Source of the DNA: Actinomycetota bacterium
Lineage (GTDB): Bacteria; Actinomycetota; Actinomycetes; S36-B12; UBA5976
DNA length: 9,291 bases
Assembly (NCBI GenBank): GCA_009704345.1
Contig: WLEH01000022.1
Location: forward strand, 1 to 9,291
Reading direction: 5' to 3'
Shown here: positions 1-7,049 of the stretch, one piece after another
How positions within the stretch are numbered: the first letter of the stretch is position 1
Layout: each line of letters opens with the position of its first letter
Notes under the pieces: model-generated
The model's input: only the letters and a program-made list of their open reading frames with translations
Databases searched by the model: none
Told to the model about the DNA's origin: nothing
Translations under genes and position numbers: made by a program

Positions 1-812
1 AACCAACGGCCAATCGCAGCGCGAGTTCGAATCAATCGGTCATCACCTAATTGCAATGCTTCAATGGTTCGGCCGCCTTCGGCAGTTTCTACTAAAACTG
101 AATTGACCTGCGAATAAAGCGAGGATTCCACTCGATATGCCTGCGGCGAGCGACGCAAATACCATCTAGTTAACGCAACTACTACTGGCAGCGTAACTAA
201 GGCAGCAGCTAAAAATATTGGCGCGGTAAAGAAAATGCCCAGTGAAATTATTACTATCTCCGACACGCAGATAGTAATAACTGGCAGCGCATCGCGCACT
301 GCCCAGGTAACGTGATTGATATCAGTTGTGGTGCGATTTAGCAATTCACCAGAGCCAGCGCGTTCAATTGCATCTGGTGGTAGCTGTACCGCTCGCTGCA
401 CAAATCGTTCACGCAGCGAAGACAGCACAAACTCACCCAAGATGGCAGCTTTTGTTCGAGTAAAATAAGCAAAAATAGTTTGCAGCGTAAGCGCTATTGC
501 AATCACAATTACCGTATTAACAACTGCTGCCCTACCGTCACCATTTTTCAGCGCTTCCAACATGTTGCCAAATGCCCGAGGCGCAACCAGGGCGGCAATC
601 ACGGTAAAGATCTGTAGCAGCGCCACTACTGCAAATTCGGCTTGATGAGATTTGAACAACGTAAACAATTCATTGTTCACAGTGCGATCAGAGGCAATCG
701 GCAATCTTGCTTTTGCGCGATCAAGCCCAAAGTCTTTCGCCACTCGAGTGGTGTCATTCGGTGGCGGATCAAAGGTGGCAATACCTAATTTGGAAGCATC
801 AAAATCTTTCAT
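1..812 (-). CDS. ABC exporter subunit, membrane-domain part (3' end outside window)
   Basis: This is the second gene of a two-gene exporter operon; only about the first 270 codons are in the window, because the gene runs off the left edge. I translated it from the ATG at 812-810. The product opens with about 55 hydrophilic residues (starting MKDFDASKLG) and continues into hydrophobic segments such as FAVVALLQIFTVIAALVAP and VVNTVIVIAIALTLQTIFAY. It then reads LRERFVQRAVQLPPDAIERA and GSGELLNRTTTDINHV, which is the conserved coupling-helix region of type I ABC exporters (ABC_membrane family). The ATPase domain is not visible. The start codon overlaps the stop of the upstream gene as ATGA, implying translational coupling, with GAGGCGA just before it as a plausible ribosome site. 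By inference it pairs with the upstream product as a heterodimer. The substrate (drug, lipid, peptide or siderophore) cannot be told. Confidence 0.88.
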   Translation of the reverse strand, partial: MKDFDASKLGIATFDPPPNDTTRVAKDFGLDRAKARLPIASDRTVNNELFTLFKSHQAEFAVVALLQIFTVIAALVAPRAFGNMLEALKNGDGRAAVVNTVIVIAIALTLQTIFAYFTRTKAAILGEFVLSSLRERFVQRAVQLPPDAIERAGSGELLNRTTTDINHVTWAVRDALPVITICVSEIVIISLGIFFTAPIFLAAALVTLPVVVALTRWYLRRSPQAYRVESSLYSQVNSVLVETAEGGRTIEALQLGDDRLIRTRAAIGRW

Positions 813-2527
813 TCGCCTCGTACCACCATTGATCGATATTGGGAATTGTCCGCTAGTAACTCTTGATGAGTGCCAACTGCAACCACTTCATCATTAACAA
901 TTAGCGCTACTTTAGTTGCGGTATCCAACAACAGCGGACTGCTAGAAAAAATTACAGTTGTTTTGCCATCTCGAAGTGATTTAATTCGATCTGCAATTCT
1001 GGCTTCCGAGTGAGCATCAACCGCGCTAGTTGGTTCATCTAAAATTAAAACTGCAGGATCAACATACAAACTCCGGGCTAACGCTAATCGCTGGCGCTGA
1101 CCACCAGATAGCGTTCTGCCTCGCTCCACAATCTCAGCACTCATTCCCCCACCATCAAGTGAATCTAAAATGTCATCAGCGGAAGCAGCGGTTAGCGCTT
1201 GACTAGCTGAGATTCGACCTGAATTTGCAACAGCAAAGTGAGTAGCAATAGTGCCCGAAAGAATTGCTGGATCTTTCTCCTGAACCAAAATTAAATTTCT
1301 AACAGACGCTTTAGTGAATGAATTTGCTCGCGCGCTATTAAGTTCAAGTTGTTCTAACTCCTGATAGCCACCAATTCGATCAACTAATGCATCAGTGTTG
1401 CTGCTGAGATCGGTCACTACTACTAAATGGTCGCCCGCATTAATAGTTAAACCAGAGCGCAAATCTTTAATGCAGCTTACTTTAGTTAAGCGCTGCTCAC
1501 CCCACTGATTAACTGGCACTACTGAAAGTAACTTCAAGATTCGTTTGCCAGATACTGATGCTGAAGCCCAACGCTGCGCAAACTCCACCATGGTTTGAAT
1601 CGGCAGCACCATCCAAACGGAATAGCCAGCAAATGCCACTAACGCACCAATATTGAGTTCACCACTTGCCACTAGTAATCCGCCACCCCAAACCACGCCA
1701 ACTAATAGCAGTCCTGGCAGCAGCACTTCTAATCCATGCAAGATGGCCCGCATCCGAGCAGTTCTAACCGCCGCAAATCGAACTTCTTGCGAAGCCGCAC
1801 GAAACCGATTGACGAAAACATCTTCCCCGCCAATGCCGCGCAGCACCCGCAGACCAGCCACAGTGTCGCTGGCCAGATCACTGGCACGGGATAGTTTGGC
1901 TCGCTGCACCGATTCGCGCTTTTCAAGCGGCTTAATTAGAAATGCAATACCAATCACCAAAATCGGCACACCAATAACTACCAATAAACCCAGCGTTGGA
2001 GCGCCACGAACCAAAATAATTGAAACCACAATAAAACTAATTACGGCACCAACAAATCTTGGGATTAAATCAAAGCCGCGGGCAACTCGCTCCACATCGT
2101 TCGAATTAACCGAGACCACTTCGCCAGTTGAAACATATCTGGGTAGATCAGCGCCTAAATTTTTTGCCTGCAACGCAACTAACTGCTGCAACCTAGATGC
2201 ACAGGTAATCCACATCGCAAGAGCTCGTCGATGTCGCATAATGGTGGTCCAAGCGGTAAAGGCGCCGAGTAACAAAATCAGGCCAGCCCATAAATTAACT
2301 CGATCTTGATCGTTATCTGAAACTGCTTGCACCGCTTGACCAATAAATCCTGGCATGGCTGCCATTGAGCCGATCCCGACTATGCCAAAAAAAGTGCCAG
2401 TGAATAACAGTCGCTTCATCCCCATCGCGAGCCACCACATTAATTTTGGTGCGGTGGTGAGCACTGGCGTGCCGGGGTCAGTTAGCGGTAGATGACTTAG
2501 CGGAGTTGGAATCTTTAGTTTTGACAT
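809..2527 (-). CDS. ABC exporter subunit with decayed ATP-binding site
   Basis: This 572-residue protein has a fused membrane domain (about residues 35-320) and ATPase domain (about 345-572), and acts in the cytoplasmic membrane. Membrane stretches include VISFIVVSIILVRGAP and LLPGLLLVGVVWGGGLLVA. The signature LSGGQ (473-477), Walker B LILDEP (Asp497, Glu498), the D-loop SAVD and a Q-loop glutamine (ILVQEKDPAILSG) are all present. The Walker A position instead reads TDLSSNTDA (372-380), with no glycine pattern and no lysine. The H-loop position reads FSSSP, with serine 529 where histidine is expected. In known heterodimeric exporters one of the two ATP sites is catalytically dead, and this subunit would supply the Walker A, Walker B and H-loop half of that site, plus the intact signature to the partner's active site. 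No Shine-Dalgarno sequence is seen before the ATG at 2527; the mRNA may have a very short leader. It is the first gene of the operon, behind the nrdJ terminator. Confidence 0.93.
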   Translation of the reverse strand: MSKLKIPTPLSHLPLTDPGTPVLTTAPKLMWWLAMGMKRLLFTGTFFGIVGIGSMAAMPGFIGQAVQAVSDNDQDRVNLWAGLILLLGAFTAWTTIMRHRRALAMWITCASRLQQLVALQAKNLGADLPRYVSTGEVVSVNSNDVERVARGFDLIPRFVGAVISFIVVSIILVRGAPTLGLLVVIGVPILVIGIAFLIKPLEKRESVQRAKLSRASDLASDTVAGLRVLRGIGGEDVFVNRFRAASQEVRFAAVRTARMRAILHGLEVLLPGLLLVGVVWGGGLLVASGELNIGALVAFAGYSVWMVLPIQTMVEFAQRWASASVSGKRILKLLSVVPVNQWGEQRLTKVSCIKDLRSGLTINAGDHLVVVTDLSSNTDALVDRIGGYQELEQLELNSARANSFTKASVRNLILVQEKDPAILSGTIATHFAVANSGRISASQALTAASADDILDSLDGGGMSAEIVERGRTLSGGQRQRLALARSLYVDPAVLILDEPTSAVDAHSEARIADRIKSLRDGKTTVIFSSSPLLLDTATKVALIVNDEVVAVGTHQELLADNSQYRSMVVRGE

Positions 2528-2614
2528 AAGAGCGCAACGCTAGTGGGTGAATTGGCTGGCATGCTCGCTTTGCTCAGTTCGTGACGGTTAGGTCTTGGTT
2601 AGTTCTCAGCAAAC

Positions 2615-2649
2615 AAAACTGCCCCCGAGAAATTCCCGGGGGCAGTTTT
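2615..2649 (-). terminator. Rho-independent terminator of nrdJ
   Basis: A perfect 13-bp inverted repeat lies here: arms 2615-2627 and 2637-2649 with a 9-nt loop. The stem has a GC-rich core (GCCCCCG/CGGGGGC). Read on the minus strand, it begins about ten bases after the nrdJ stop codon and ends in TTTTGTTTG, a good U-tract. It separates nrdRJ from the ABC exporter operon, whose promoter must lie in 2528-2614; I could not assign convincing -35 and -10 boxes there. The arms end in A and T runs on both sides, so it could also work in the other direction, but no plus-strand gene reaches it. Confidence 0.9.
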
Positions 2650-2659
2650 AATAATTGGT

Positions 2660-5449
2660 TTAGCTGCAACCAGAGGTGTTGCCGCAACCTTCACAAACAT
2701 AGCAGGAGCCAGCGGCGCGCATCTTGATGCCGCAGGTCATGCATAGTGGCGCATCTGCCTTAGTGCCAAGCAGCGCTTCTAGCACCTCAGTGCTGGAATG
2801 TGCTTCAACTGTTGCTGCAGCTGGCTTAGTTGCTACTTCAGCTTCAATCGCTGCGGCAATTACTGGGTTAGCTGCAACTGGTGCAATTTCATAACCGTTA
2901 GCAACTTCAGCAGCACGCTCTTCGGCGGTGAAGATACCCAACGCAGCGCGTTTTTCATATGGCAAGTAATCCAACGCTAAGCGACGGAAGACAAAGTCAG
3001 TGATGGATTGCGCCATTCGCACATCTTTGTCATCAGTCATGCCAGTTGGCTCAAAGCGCATATTGACGAACTTCTGCACGAAGGTCTCAAGTGGTACGCC
3101 GTATTGCAAGCCGATTGAGATTGCAATTGAGAATGCATCCATGATGCCAGCCAGCGTTGATCCCTGCTTGCTCATCTTTAGGAATATCTCACCTAGGGCG
3201 CCATCGTCATAAGCGCCAGTTGTTAAGTAACCTTCGGCGCCAGCAACGCTGAATGAAATAGTTTTGCCAGTTCGGGACTTGCTCAATCGACGTCGAGTTG
3301 GCTGACCAACTGCAACTGCAGCAGGTGCGCTTTCTTCAGTCTTGTCGCTCTTGGCATTGTTTAGTGGCTGACCAACTTTGCAATTATCGCGATAAATGGC
3401 AAGTGCCTTTAGTCCCATCTTCCAGCCTTCGAAGTAAACCTCTTCTACTTCTTCAACTGTGGCATTCTCTGGCATGTTAACGGTCTTCGAGATCGCACCA
3501 GATAGGAATGGCTGGGCAGCTGCCATCATTCGGACGTGACCCATCGGATCAATAGAGCGAGCACCCATCGCGCAGTCAAACACTGCATAGTGCTCTGGCT
3601 TTAGTCCTGGCGCATCAATTACGTGACCATTCTCAGCAATGTATTCCACAATTGCTTCAACAGTTTCATCGGTGTAGCCCAAGCGCTCTAGCGCACGTGG
3701 CACAGTTAAGTTAACAATCTGCATTGATCCGCCACCAACAAGCTTCTTGAACTTAACTAATGAGAAGTCAGGCTCGATACCAGTGGTATCGCAATCCATC
3801 ATCAAACCGATAGTGCCTGTTGGGGCAAGCACTGATGCTTGGGCATTTCGGTAACCGAACTTCTCGCCCAACTCAATGCACTCACTCCAAACCTCTGTTG
3901 CTAATTGATGCACTGGGCGATCAAGTTCAGTGCGATTTCGAACTTGATCATTCGCAGCAGCGTGCTTGCGAATTACTCGCTTGTGTGCTTCCGCATTTCG
4001 GGCATAACCCTCATAGGTGCCAACCACACCAGCGATTTCAGCAGAGCGCTTGTATGAAGTTCCAGTCATCAGCGAGGTGATACTGGCAGCTAAGGCACGA
4101 CCTTGGTCTGAGTCATAAGGCAAGCCCAGCGCCATAAGTAACGCGCCCAAGTTGGCATAGCCAATACCTAACTGACGGAACTTACGAGTGGTATCACCAA
4201 TTGCTTCAGTTGGGAAATCAGCAAATGAGATTGAGATCTCCATTGCAGTGATGATGAACTCAACTGCTTCCTTGAAAGTTACCGCATCAAAAGTGTTGTC
4301 ATCTTTTAGGAACTTCATCAAGTTCAAGCTTGCCAAGTTACAAGATGAGTTATCTAGGTGCATGTATTCGCTGCATGGATTAGATGCATTGATTCGACCC
4401 GATTCTGGTGAGGTATGCCAATCATTAATTGTGTCGTCATACTGAATGCCAGGATCAGCACAGGCCCAAGCAGCTTGCGCCATAGAACGGAATAGTTCTC
4501 TAGCATCTAGGGTTTTAATCACTCGACCGTCTTTGCGAGCACGAAGTGCAAATTCAGTGCCGTTCTCAACTGCTTGCATGAACTCATCTGAAACTCGCAC
4601 TGAGTTATTTGCATTCTGGTACTGAACCGAGATGATGTCTTTGCCGCCAAGGTCCATATCGAACCCAGCATCACGAAGGGCGCGAATCTTGTCTTCTTCG
4701 CGAGCTTTAGTTTCAATAAATTCTTCGATGTCTGGGTGGTTAACATCAAGCACAACCATCTTTGCGGCTCGACGAGTTGCGCCACCTGATTTGATGGTGC
4801 CAGCCGAGGCATCAGCACCACGCATGAATGAAACTGGACCAGATGCGGAGCCGCCGCTGGATAGCAATTCATTTGCGCCGCGGATTCGAGACAAGTTCAC
4901 GCCAGCACCAGAGCCGCCTTTAAAGATTACGCCTTCTTCTTTGTACCAATTCAAAATTGAATCCATTGAATCGTCAACTGACAAGATGAAGCAGGCACTT
5001 ACTTGCTGTGGTGCGGTTGTGCCAACGTTGAACCAAACTGGTGAATTAAATGAAAAAACCTGATGCAGCAACATGTAGGTCAGTTCTTCTTCAAAGATCT
5101 TGGCATCATCTTCAGTTGAAAAATAACCATTAGCTCGACCAGCTGCAGTGTAAGTAAGAACTACGCGATCGATGATCTGCTTTAAGCTCCACTCGCGATT
5201 GTCATGTCCGACCGCACCACGGAAATATTTAGTGGTAACGATGGTAGATGCATTTACTGACCAGAAGTCAGGGAATTCCACACCGTGTTGTTCAAATACA
5301 ACATCGCCGGTCTTCCAATTGGTCTGAACTACATCGCGGCGCTCCCAATTAACTTCATCATAAGGATGAACGCCTGACTTGGTATATAGCCGTTGCAACT
5401 TGAGTGCATTTTTGCCAGCGGTTTTCTTATCTTTTGCAGTTTCGGTCAT
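2660..5449 (-). CDS. nrdJ: Class II (adenosylcobalamin-dependent) ribonucleotide reductase
   Basis: It reduces ribonucleotides to deoxyribonucleotides in the cytoplasm with adenosylcobalamin as radical source, so it needs neither a small subunit nor oxygen. From the ATG at 5449 it is 929 residues, usual for actinobacterial NrdJ. Active-site features are visible: Cys153 in SACFILSV and Cys370 in SSCNLASLNL fit the redox pair, while NPCSE (357-361) supplies Asn357, the radical Cys359 and Glu361. The stretch FKGGSGAGVNLSRIRG and the C-terminal TGAYDDGALGEIFLKM region (TSCPD-like) also fit. An alanine-rich linker then leads to a cysteine cluster (C903, C906, C916, C919, C922, C928), probably a metal-binding or redox tail. 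A GTG at 5479 would add ten residues; I prefer the ATG because GAAGAAAGAGA precedes it and the protein opens normally (MTETAKDK). It lies 60 bases after nrdR, in the nrdR-nrdJ order known from Streptomyces, and ends at a strong terminator. No B12 riboswitch is seen in the short leader. Confidence 0.97.
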   Translation of the reverse strand: MTETAKDKKTAGKNALKLQRLYTKSGVHPYDEVNWERRDVVQTNWKTGDVVFEQHGVEFPDFWSVNASTIVTTKYFRGAVGHDNREWSLKQIIDRVVLTYTAAGRANGYFSTEDDAKIFEEELTYMLLHQVFSFNSPVWFNVGTTAPQQVSACFILSVDDSMDSILNWYKEEGVIFKGGSGAGVNLSRIRGANELLSSGGSASGPVSFMRGADASAGTIKSGGATRRAAKMVVLDVNHPDIEEFIETKAREEDKIRALRDAGFDMDLGGKDIISVQYQNANNSVRVSDEFMQAVENGTEFALRARKDGRVIKTLDARELFRSMAQAAWACADPGIQYDDTINDWHTSPESGRINASNPCSEYMHLDNSSCNLASLNLMKFLKDDNTFDAVTFKEAVEFIITAMEISISFADFPTEAIGDTTRKFRQLGIGYANLGALLMALGLPYDSDQGRALAASITSLMTGTSYKRSAEIAGVVGTYEGYARNAEAHKRVIRKHAAANDQVRNRTELDRPVHQLATEVWSECIELGEKFGYRNAQASVLAPTGTIGLMMDCDTTGIEPDFSLVKFKKLVGGGSMQIVNLTVPRALERLGYTDETVEAIVEYIAENGHVIDAPGLKPEHYAVFDCAMGARSIDPMGHVRMMAAAQPFLSGAISKTVNMPENATVEEVEEVYFEGWKMGLKALAIYRDNCKVGQPLNNAKSDKTEESAPAAVAVGQPTRRRLSKSRTGKTISFSVAGAEGYLTTGAYDDGALGEIFLKMSKQGSTLAGIMDAFSIAISIGLQYGVPLETFVQKFVNMRFEPTGMTDDKDVRMAQSITDFVFRRLALDYLPYEKRAALGIFTAEERAAEVANGYEIAPVAANPVIAAAIEAEVATKPAAATVEAHSSTEVLEALLGTKADAPLCMTCGIKMRAAGSCYVCEGCGNTSGCS

Positions 5450-5509
5450 GAGATTCTCTTTCTTCGTGGGGCGATCCACTTTTGGTTCGCGTCGTTGGTA
5501 TTCGTTTTA

Positions 5510-6028
5510 TTAAGACGCGGAGCCATCCCTGTCGCCCACGCTGATGAAATCCTCAGCTGCGTAAGCGGCAGCGCTGTCTCCGACTAAGCCGGCGCGTAAC
5601 AATGAAATTTCCGCTTCGAAGTCTTCGAGCGAATCAAACGATCGATACACGCTTGCGTAACGCAAATACGCCACTTCGTCCAACTCTCGCAGCGGAGTTA
5701 ACACTGCTAGACCGACATCGTGCGCGTCTATTTCAGCTAAACCTTCCAATCGAAGTGCTTCTTCAACTCGCTGTGCTAAAACTGCGAGATCAGCTTCGGT
5801 GACAGGTCTACCTTGGCAAGCTTTTCGAACCCCGTTAATAATTTTGCTGCGATCAAAACTCTCCACCACGCCATTGCGCTTAATAACTAACAACATTGCG
5901 TTTTCGGTTGTGGTGAAACGACGCGAGCAATCGACACACTGCCGACGGCGTCTAACTTGAGTGCCGTCATCATTGGTCCGACTATCAATTACCTTGGTGT
6001 CTTCGGAACGGCAAAATGGACAATGCAT
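5510..6028 (-). CDS. nrdR: Transcriptional repressor NrdR of ribonucleotide reductase genes
   Basis: NrdR senses the ATP/dATP state through an ATP-cone and represses ribonucleotide reductase genes by binding paired NrdR boxes. The product has 172 residues, slightly longer than the usual 150-160. An N-terminal zinc ribbon uses Cys3, Cys6, Cys31 and Cys34 (MHCPFC and QCVDC), followed by the basic RRRR stretch at 26-29. The ATP-cone spans about 47-137 (VIKRNGVVESFDRSKI through LRYASVYRSF). The acidic, alanine-rich tail (from about 145) looks variable. The ATG at 6028 has AAGGGAG seven bases upstream, a strong ribosome site. It is the first gene of an nrdR-nrdJ operon, and two NrdR boxes lie upstream, so it should repress its own operon. 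In M. tuberculosis and C. glutamicum nrdR also lies near lexA and a LysM-type division gene, as here. Confidence 0.97.
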   Translation of the reverse strand: MHCPFCRSEDTKVIDSRTNDDGTQVRRRRQCVDCSRRFTTTENAMLLVIKRNGVVESFDRSKIINGVRKACQGRPVTEADLAVLAQRVEEALRLEGLAEIDAHDVGLAVLTPLRELDEVAYLRYASVYRSFDSLEDFEAEISLLRAGLVGDSAAAYAAEDFISVGDRDGSAS

Positions 6029-6090
6029 CTCCCCGCTCCCTTCAAAACCGGCCTAATTTGCTCCATCGCCATGAGGGAATCACCCATGCC

Positions 6091-6099
6091 TGTGGATAA
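6091..6099 (-). promoter_or_regulatory. Perfect DnaA box upstream of nrdR
   Basis: The minus strand reads TTATCCACA, identical to the strong E. coli DnaA box consensus. It sits about 60 bases before the nrdR start codon and 7 bases from the nearer NrdR box. A weaker box-like site (TGTTCCACA on the minus strand, 6112-6120) lies beside it and partly overlaps that NrdR box. DnaA is known to regulate nrdAB in E. coli; regulation of nrdRJ here is inference. The match alone could be chance, but it falls in a 200-base control region. Confidence 0.5.
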
Positions 6100-6106
6100 C
6101 TAACCC

Positions 6107-6147
6107 CAATTTGTGGAACAAATTCATCCAGTACCTACTAGATGTAG
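6107..6147 (-). promoter_or_regulatory. Pair of NrdR boxes controlling nrdRJ
   Basis: NrdR binds two copies of a motif close to CwAtATaTwG, spaced about three helical turns (31-32 bp). Here CTAGATGTAG at 6138-6147 (CTACATCTAG on the minus strand) fits every conserved position, and CAATTTGTGG at 6107-6116 fits most of them. Their centres are exactly 31 bp apart. They lie 79-119 bases upstream of the nrdR start, as expected for autorepression of nrdR-nrdJ. The box at 6138 also sits in a wider palindrome (CCTAC/GTAGG arms, 6134-6148). I could not place a clear promoter relative to the boxes. Confidence 0.75.
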
Positions 6148-6228
6148 GGGTGAAACATAGAACTCCTGACCCGAGAATGCAACCGTTGCCAGCCGGCGTG
6201 TTGATGACATTTTCGGCAGAATGCGCAC

Positions 6229-6684
6229 ATGTCATTTCCCACGATTAACGGCGAGCGAACCATGGAGTTGGGTAACCCCGGCGCGATGCGCAACGCCCTT
6301 AATCAACTAGTTTTAACTGGCACCAAGCGAGCAACCGCGGGACTCTGGGAGGTGTACCTAGAAGAAGGCGAACCAGTGGAAGCCGAGGGTGAGCGCCTCT
6401 GGTTGGTGGACAGTGATCTCACCCCAATTTGCCAAATTGAGATCACCCGCAGCGATATCCGAAAACTCAGTCAAGTTGATCTTGATTTTGTCTTAGCAGA
6501 GGGCGAAAGCCGTCCAGACTTAGCTACTTGGCAACGACAGCAGCGTGCGTATTGGTCAGCTACCGCTGAACCAGAGATGCAAGCCGCCGGTTACGACGCT
6601 TGGCGGGTAACTAATGAAACCCTGGTGGTTTGCCTCTGGTTTAAGCTAGTAAATCGGGACTCGGATCTGTTGCCCAGCGATTAA
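6229..6684 (+). CDS. ASCH-domain protein (small RNA-binding or nucleoside-acting fold)
   Basis: This 151-residue cytoplasmic protein has features of the ASCH superfamily, a PUA-like fold. Its N-terminal half reads MELGNPGAMRNALNQLVL followed by GTKRATAGLW (31-40), the family's GxKxAT motif with a likely key lysine, Lys33. Later EGESRPDLATWQRQQRAYW (from about 101) matches the conserved EGE-x-W region, and the end VTNETLVVCLWFKLV fits the final strand. Members are thought to bind RNA or modified nucleosides; E. coli YqfB, a relative, hydrolyses N4-acetylcytidine. The exact substrate here is unknown. The ATG at 6229 lacks a clear Shine-Dalgarno sequence, and an ATG at 6262 (Met12) is an alternative. 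It is divergent from nrdR and convergent with the LysM gene, overlapping that gene's 3' end by 39 bases. It appears to interrupt the usual nrdR/LysM/lexA order. Confidence 0.85.
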   Translation: MSFPTINGERTMELGNPGAMRNALNQLVLTGTKRATAGLWEVYLEEGEPVEAEGERLWLVDSDLTPICQIEITRSDIRKLSQVDLDFVLAEGESRPDLATWQRQQRAYWSATAEPEMQAAGYDAWRVTNETLVVCLWFKLVNRDSDLLPSD

Positions 6685-6963
6685 GCCCGAACTTAGGTCA
6701 TTTAACTGCTTAATCTCCCAAACCACTTCTCGCGGATCCCGATCCGGTGAGATTTCGCCCGCAATCGCCCATAGCGTGTCACCCGATTTGACGGTTACCC
6801 AAGTTGCGATCTGTTCCGTTGTGCCCGCTTGATTATTTGCTCCAGCAAGGTCGGTAAGTGCTGGCGCTGCCACGGCCAGAATTAGGCCCAACACCAAACT
6901 GACCATTAGTCGACGGCCACGGAGCGTCAACTGCAATGGCGCAGGATTCGAATAAGTAGTCAT
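6646..6963 (-). CDS. Membrane-anchored LysM protein, probable SOS division inhibitor (YneA/DivS/ChiZ type)
   Basis: The 105-residue product has a short basic N-terminus (RGRR at 15-18), one membrane segment (about 19-36, LMVSLVLGLILAVAAPAL), a linker and one LysM domain (55-105) from WVTVKSGDTLWAIA to the terminal GQQIRVPIY. LysM binds peptidoglycan, so the domain should face the outside. It is divergent from lexA, as are the Bacillus yneA, Corynebacterium divS and mycobacterial chiZ (Rv2719c) genes, whose products slow division during DNA damage. Function is inferred from layout and domains, not from close identity. A strong ribosome site, GGAGG, lies seven bases before the ATG. The promoter and SOS box 1 upstream suggest LexA repression. 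The last 39 bases overlap the end of the convergent ASCH gene; both reading frames end in family-typical residues, so neither looks false. Confidence 0.85.
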   Translation of the reverse strand: MTTYSNPAPLQLTLRGRRLMVSLVLGLILAVAAPALTDLAGANNQAGTTEQIATWVTVKSGDTLWAIAGEISPDRDPREVVWEIKQLNDLSSGLIAGQQIRVPIY

Positions 6964-6984
6964 TTCAACCTCCAGGGAAGAATT

Positions 6985-6998
6985 CGAACATGTGTACG
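6985..6998. promoter_or_regulatory. SOS box 1 (LexA operator, LysM-gene side)
   Basis: CGAAC-ATGT-GTACG matches the Gram-positive LexA operator CGAAC-N4-GTTCG at 9 of 10 positions, inside a longer near-palindrome with TTCG/CGAA ends (6983-7000). It lies just downstream of the LysM-gene -10 hexamer and covers the expected transcription start, 22 bases before the start codon. Confidence 0.85.
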
Positions 6999-6999
6999 A

Positions 7000-7028
7000 A
7001 GTATGGCATAGGGGTCCGACAAAATCAA
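7000..7028 (-). promoter_or_regulatory. Probable promoter of the LysM gene
   Basis: On the minus strand TTGATT (7028-7023) and CATACT (7005-7000) are separated by 17 bp, each matching 4 of 6 consensus positions. The predicted start near 6993 falls inside SOS box 1, leaving a leader of about 30 bases that contains the GGAGG ribosome site. The geometry suits LexA repression. Confidence 0.55.
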
Positions 7029-7035
7029 GAAAATA

Positions 7036-7049
7036 CGAACAGGTGTTTG
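7036..7049. promoter_or_regulatory. SOS box 2 (LexA operator, lexA side)
   Basis: CGAAC-AGGT-GTTTG matches the CGAAC-N4-GTTCG operator at 9 of 10 positions. It overlaps the first bases of the lexA -35 hexamer (7047-7052), so LexA bound here should block RNA polymerase and give autoregulation. Confidence 0.8.

Noticed and set aside
1653..2309. Plus-strand reading frame of 218 codons inside the ABC exporter gene
   Set aside because: The product is rich in Ser, Thr, Pro and Arg with no recognisable fold, and it is antisense to a clear ABC exporter; it is a shadow frame.
4632..5063. Plus-strand reading frame of 143 codons inside nrdJ
   Set aside because: It is antisense to conserved active-site regions of NrdJ and shows no domain of its own.
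5450..5479. Ten-residue N-terminal extension of NrdJ from GTG at 5479
   Set aside because: The ATG at 5449 has a purine-rich ribosome site (GAAGAAAGAGA) that would be coding sequence in the longer form, and the shorter protein begins normally.
5490..5525. Possible hairpin (CGCGTC/GACGCG, about 20-nt loop) between nrdR and nrdJ
   Set aside because: The stem is short, the loop long and there is no T-run after it; it would also separate two genes expected to be co-transcribed.
6186..6213. Possible promoter of the ASCH gene (TTGCCA-N16-CATTTT)
   Set aside because: The -35 is good, but the -10 matches only 3 of 6 positions with a short spacer; too weak to call.
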